Below are positions 61,359 through 64,000 of a stretch of DNA of 64,000 nucleotides, piece after piece. The position numbers and the translations under genes are program-made. Location of the stretch: positions 3,013,501 through 3,077,500 of the forward strand of contig NZ_CP094380.1 in assembly GCF_022809775.1 (NCBI RefSeq). The letters are read 5' to 3'. Each line of letters opens with the position of its first letter. Positions within the stretch are counted from its first letter, which is position 1. This DNA comes from Pseudodesulfovibrio tunisiensis. Its GTDB lineage: Bacteria; Desulfobacterota; Desulfovibrionia; Desulfovibrionales; Desulfovibrionaceae. The notes under the pieces were generated by a model. That model saw nothing but the letters and a program-made list of their open reading frames with translations, ran no database searches and was not told the origin of the DNA.

Positions 61359-61787
61359 TCAGACCACCGAGGCAAGCATGCTGCCGGGGTCGGGAAGGAT
61401 GGGTGACTGGGCCTTGGCATACGCGCCGAGTGCGGTGCGCAGCCGGATTTTTGAGGGTGTGCCCGAGGGCAGGGCATTGCCGCCCGCGATCGGGCCGGGA
61501 TCGAAATCCGTGCGGGATGCGGCACGGGCCGCGACTTCCTCACGGAGTCCCTCGACTTCGGCTTCGGCCTCGTAGGCCCGAGCCTGCTGCCTGCGCTCCC
61601 GTTCGGACCGGGCAAGGGCCGGGTCCAGCTCCATGTCGTTCAGGGAAACGTCCAGCCCGAAATTGCCCAGCCGGAAGCCGAAGCTCCTGGAGACCATTCT
61701 GGCCTGCGGCCGGACCCGGTACCGAGGCTCCTCGGCCCTGGTCGAGTCCGTGGTCTGATATTGCTGGAATTGCTGGTCGATCCGCAC
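61359..61787 (-). CDS. Unknown protein, 142 residues
   Basis: From GTG 61787 (AGGGGATGTC upstream). Glutamine- and arginine-rich: MRIDQQFQQYQTTDSTRAEE, then a helical charged stretch (ARSERERRQQARAYEAEAEV). No signal peptide, no membrane segment. A helical linker-like protein, possibly a structural or adapter protein; no family recognised. Its start lies 29 bases after a terminator on the same strand. Confidence 0.7.
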   Translation of the reverse strand: MRIDQQFQQYQTTDSTRAEEPRYRVRPQARMVSRSFGFRLGNFGLDVSLNDMELDPALARSERERRQQARAYEAEAEVEGLREEVAARAASRTDFDPGPIAGGNALPSGTPSKIRLRTALGAYAKAQSPILPDPGSMLASVV

Positions 61788-61815
61788 GACATCCCCTGTT
61801 TTTCGTGCCCGGAAA

Positions 61816-61850
61816 CAAAAAAGACCGGGCGCAACATGGTGTTGCCCGGC
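61816..61850 (-). terminator. Rho-independent terminator in the leader of the 142-residue gene
   Basis: On the minus strand, CCGGGCAAC-ACCAT-GTTGCGCCCGG (one bulge) is followed by TCTTTTTT, just upstream of the GTG start at 61787. Either the end of a small upstream transcript or an attenuator for this gene. The 100 bases before it (61851-61960) contain further GC-rich complementarity. Confidence 0.75.
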
Positions 61851-62121
61851 CGTCCCTGCGGCATTGCGCCGCGCTCGTTCCAGAGGGAGCCTGCGGGCCG
61901 CCTGTTCCGATCCGTGGAAAAGGCGACTGACTGATTATGCATTCCCCATTACGCCAGCAGAGGCGGAAAGTCAAAACCGTGGTGCGGAAAATAATCACGC
62001 CCTCACGCATGGAAAAGGCGGTTGATTCGTCGTCCTTTCCGGTCGTTCCGGCGTTTTTTCCCGGGAAAAGCAAAGGCATGCAGATGGTTGCGCACAGGTG
62101 TTGTTCCGGAGGCTTCGCGCT

Positions 62122-62151
62122 TTGACAACCCGTATCGCCTAGCGGTACATT
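62122..62151 (+). promoter_or_regulatory. Sigma-70 promoter of nfnAB
   Basis: TTGACA (perfect -35), 18 bases, TACATT, about 100 bases upstream of nfnA. Confidence 0.6.
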
Positions 62152-62254
62152 CCGTGCCCCGCGACTGTCGCGGTTCGTGTCGCGGACGGAGCCGCGCACC
62201 TTTGCCCATCACGTGTTTCCCGGACCACTAATTTGCTTGGAAGGATTATTTTTC

Positions 62255-63103
62255 ATGGGTTACAAGATTCTGAAAAAACAGGAACTCATTCCCGGCCAGA
62301 CCACGTTGCTGGTCATTGACGCGCCCCAGATCGCGCAAAAGGCCCGGCCCGGCAACTTCATCATTCTCCGCGTGCACGAAAACGGGGAGCGCGTTCCTCT
62401 GACCGTTGCGGACCGCGATCCCGAAAACGGCACCATCACCATCGTGTATCTGGTGGTGGGCAAGACCACGGCCGAACTCAATACCCTGAATCAGGGCGAC
62501 GAGATTCTGGACGTGTGCGGCCCGCTGGGCAAGGCAACCCATATCGAGAAATGCGGCACCGTGGTCTGCGTGGGCGGCGGCACCGGCATTGCGGCCATGC
62601 ATCATATCGCCAAGGGGCATGCGCAGGCCGGAAACCGGGTTGTCGCGGTTATCGGCGCACGCAGCAGGGATCTGCTGCTGTTCCGTTCTGAACTGTCTGA
62701 ATTCTGTGCCGAGGTGCGCATTGCCACGGACGACGGTTCCGAAGGCCACAAGGGATTCGTGACCGAGGTGCTTCAGGGCCTGCTGGAAGGTGAGGAAGAT
62801 ATTGCCGAAGTGGTCGCGGTCGGTCCGGTCCCCATGATGGAGGCCGTGTGTCGCGTGACAAAACCTTTCGAGGTGAAGACCACGGTCAGCCTCAATTCCA
62901 TCATGGTGGACGGCATCGGCATGTGCGGCGCGTGCCGATGCACCGTGAACGGCGAAACCCGGTTTGCCTGCGTGGACGGTCCGGAATTCGACGGTCAGCA
63001 GGTGGATTTCGCGGAACTCAAGGCCCGGCTCTGGCAGTTCAAGGATCAGGAAAAGACCTCGCTCGAACATTTCCATCACAAGGGGTGCAAGTGTCATGGC
63101 TAG
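62255..63103 (+). CDS. nfnA: Electron-bifurcating ferredoxin:NADP+ oxidoreductase, small subunit NfnA
   Basis: 282 residues from ATG 62255 (GGAAGGATT upstream). FAD-binding ferredoxin-reductase fold (RPGNFIILRVHENGERVPLT), NAD-binding GTVVCVGGGTGIAAMHHIAKG, and the C-terminal [2Fe-2S] ligands in MCGACRCTVNGETRFACVDG. NfnAB couples NADH and reduced ferredoxin to two NADPH in anaerobes; older annotations call it sulfide dehydrogenase or glutamate synthase-like. It overlaps nfnB by eight bases. Confidence 0.93.
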   Translation: MGYKILKKQELIPGQTTLLVIDAPQIAQKARPGNFIILRVHENGERVPLTVADRDPENGTITIVYLVVGKTTAELNTLNQGDEILDVCGPLGKATHIEKCGTVVCVGGGTGIAAMHHIAKGHAQAGNRVVAVIGARSRDLLLFRSELSEFCAEVRIATDDGSEGHKGFVTEVLQGLLEGEEDIAEVVAVGPVPMMEAVCRVTKPFEVKTTVSLNSIMVDGIGMCGACRCTVNGETRFACVDGPEFDGQQVDFAELKARLWQFKDQEKTSLEHFHHKGCKCHG

Positions 63104-64000
63104 GAAGACGATGACTCCCCGCACTCCCATGCCGCATCAGCCCGCTGACGAGCGGGTGGGCAATTTCAACGAGGTGGCTCTCGGCTACACCCCCGAGGAT
63201 GCGCGCCGCGAGGCCGAGCGCTGCCTGCAGTGCAAGAAGCCCCTGTGCCGCGAAGGCTGCCCCGTGGAGATCGACATCAGGGGCTTCATTGCCCGTGTGG
63301 CCGAGGACGACGTGCCCGGCGCGTACGAGGTCATCCGCAAGTACAATTCCCTGCCCGCAGTGTGTGGCCGGGTGTGCCCGCAGGAGAACCAGTGCGAGGG
63401 CAGGTGCATTCTCGGCAAAAAGGGCGAATCCGTGGCCATCGGTCGTCTGGAACGCTACGTGGCCGACGCCTTTGCCGCGTCCGACGCGTGCGAGGAGATC
63501 ACGGGCAAGCGCGAATGTGTCATGCTCCGCGACGATCTCAAGGTGGCCTGCATCGGCGCGGGGCCGGCTTCCCTGACCGTGGCCGGATATCTTGCCTCGC
63601 GCGGGATCGGGGTCACGGTGTACGAGGCCCTGCACGAGGCTGGCGGAGTGCTGGTCTACGGCATTCCCGAGTTCCGGCTGCCCAAGGCCATTGTCGCCCG
63701 CGAGCTGGACGGCCTGCGTGAATTGGGCGTGGACATCGTGTGCAACTGGGTGGGCGGCAAGACCATTACCATTCAGGATCTGCTGGATGAGGGGTACGAC
63801 GCGATCTTCATCGGCGTGGGCGCGGGCCTGCCCCGGTTCATGTCCATTCCGGGCGAGAATCTGGTGGGCGTGTTTTCTGCCAACGAGTACCTGACCCGCG
63901 TGAATCTGGGCCGGGGATACGATTTTCCCAATCACGACACCCCGGTGTTCAAGGCCGAGCACGTGGCCGTTATCGGCGCGGGCAACGTGGCCATGGATGC
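63096..64000 (+). CDS. nfnB: Electron-bifurcating ferredoxin:NADP+ oxidoreductase, large subunit NfnB, partial
   Basis: From ATG 63096 (AAGGGGTG upstream) to the window edge. About 300 residues visible of an expected about 470. The N-terminal cluster region (RCLQCKKPLCREGCPVEIDI and CGRVCPQENQCEGRC) is followed by the FAD-binding VACIGAGPASLTVAGYLASR and GGVLVYGIPEFRLPK. At the very end, VAVIGAGNVAMDA begins the NAD(P)H-binding domain. Operon partner of nfnA. The same fold occurs in the small subunit of glutamate synthase. Confidence 0.93.
   Translation, partial: MARKTMTPRTPMPHQPADERVGNFNEVALGYTPEDARREAERCLQCKKPLCREGCPVEIDIRGFIARVAEDDVPGAYEVIRKYNSLPAVCGRVCPQENQCEGRCILGKKGESVAIGRLERYVADAFAASDACEEITGKRECVMLRDDLKVACIGAGPASLTVAGYLASRGIGVTVYEALHEAGGVLVYGIPEFRLPKAIVARELDGLRELGVDIVCNWVGGKTITIQDLLDEGYDAIFIGVGAGLPRFMSIPGENLVGVFSANEYLTRVNLGRGYDFPNHDTPVFKAEHVAVIGAGNVAMD

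Noticed and set aside
62128..62215. tRNA-like sequence upstream of nfnA
   Set aside because: GCCTAGCGGTA resembles part of a D-arm, but no acceptor stem, anticodon arm or TTCGA loop can be folded around it.
1..64000. CRISPR arrays, rRNA, tRNA and transposase genes
   Set aside because: I looked for regularly spaced direct repeats, rRNA and tRNA landmarks and DDE-type frames and saw none; the only repeats are the dispersed composite elements.

Overview
The window is a 64 kb stretch of high-GC bacterial chromosome. It carries about 58 protein genes and no rRNA, tRNA, CRISPR array or transposase that I can see. The gene content fits a motile, anaerobic, Gram-negative Desulfovibrio-like sulfate reducer. 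It includes NfnAB (electron-bifurcating ferredoxin:NADP oxidoreductase), a sigma-54 promoter in front of a flagellar hook gene, MotAB, a ferredoxin-nitroreductase, HD-GYP, PilZ and GGDEF c-di-GMP proteins, and many lipoproteins. Family names come from reading motifs; no database search was run.

Layout. 1-11.3 kb: a PAS sensor (cut by the window edge), a GGDEF protein with a degenerate active site, lipoproteins, a ferredoxin-nitroreductase fusion, a 3D-domain protein, an Hpt protein, an OmpH-like lipoprotein, flgE behind a sigma-54 promoter, and serB. 11.3-17.4 kb: rimO, a PAS histidine kinase, rdgB, panB and a nucleoside-recognition membrane protein. 17.4-18.3 kb is a gene-poor gap with a second sigma-54 promoter. 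18.3-21.9 kb: a 53-residue protein, a bactofilin, and a cyclic-nucleotide-binding/FliG-C-like protein overlapping motA-motB. 22-27 kb: a sugar ABC importer operon ending in a D-lyxose isomerase-like gene. 27.3-33.4 kb: an orphan HicB, PIN-PhoH, a lytic transglycosylase, a TetR regulator and a run of unknown proteins. 33.5-39.7 kb: a PP2C phosphatase with an in-frame UGA, a hybrid-free histidine kinase, a frameshifted solute-binding protein, a PilZ protein and an RluD-type pseudouridine synthase. 40-47.5 kb: BON and NlpC/P60 lipoproteins, an MBL-fold hydrolase, a CheX-HEAT/receiver pair, and an anti-sigma partner-switch set (STAS, HATPase, SpoIIE phosphatase). 47.6-57 kb: an ABC exporter with a large insertion in its ATPase domain, ftsEX, HD-GYP, a HAD phosphatase and a frameshifted SNF-family transporter. 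57-64 kb: copA, a DMT exporter and nfnAB.

The most notable non-gene structure is a family of four composite repeats (about 11.28, 15.10, 27.03 and 39.66 kb). All sit directly after a stop codon and in the same orientation relative to that gene. Each carries a 31-bp-arm hairpin whose two arms have diverged together between copies. Three copies also contain a second inverted repeat and are bounded by GCCTTCGGCGA/TCGCCGAAGGC ends, so they look like non-autonomous mobile elements or mosaic 3'-UTR repeats.

Three reading frames are interrupted (33603, about 37490, about 56712). One of these, the UGA at 33603, is followed by a hairpin with a GGUCU apical loop at the spacing expected of a bacterial SECIS. 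It is therefore either a selenocysteine codon or, at least as likely, a nonsense mutation or sequence error.
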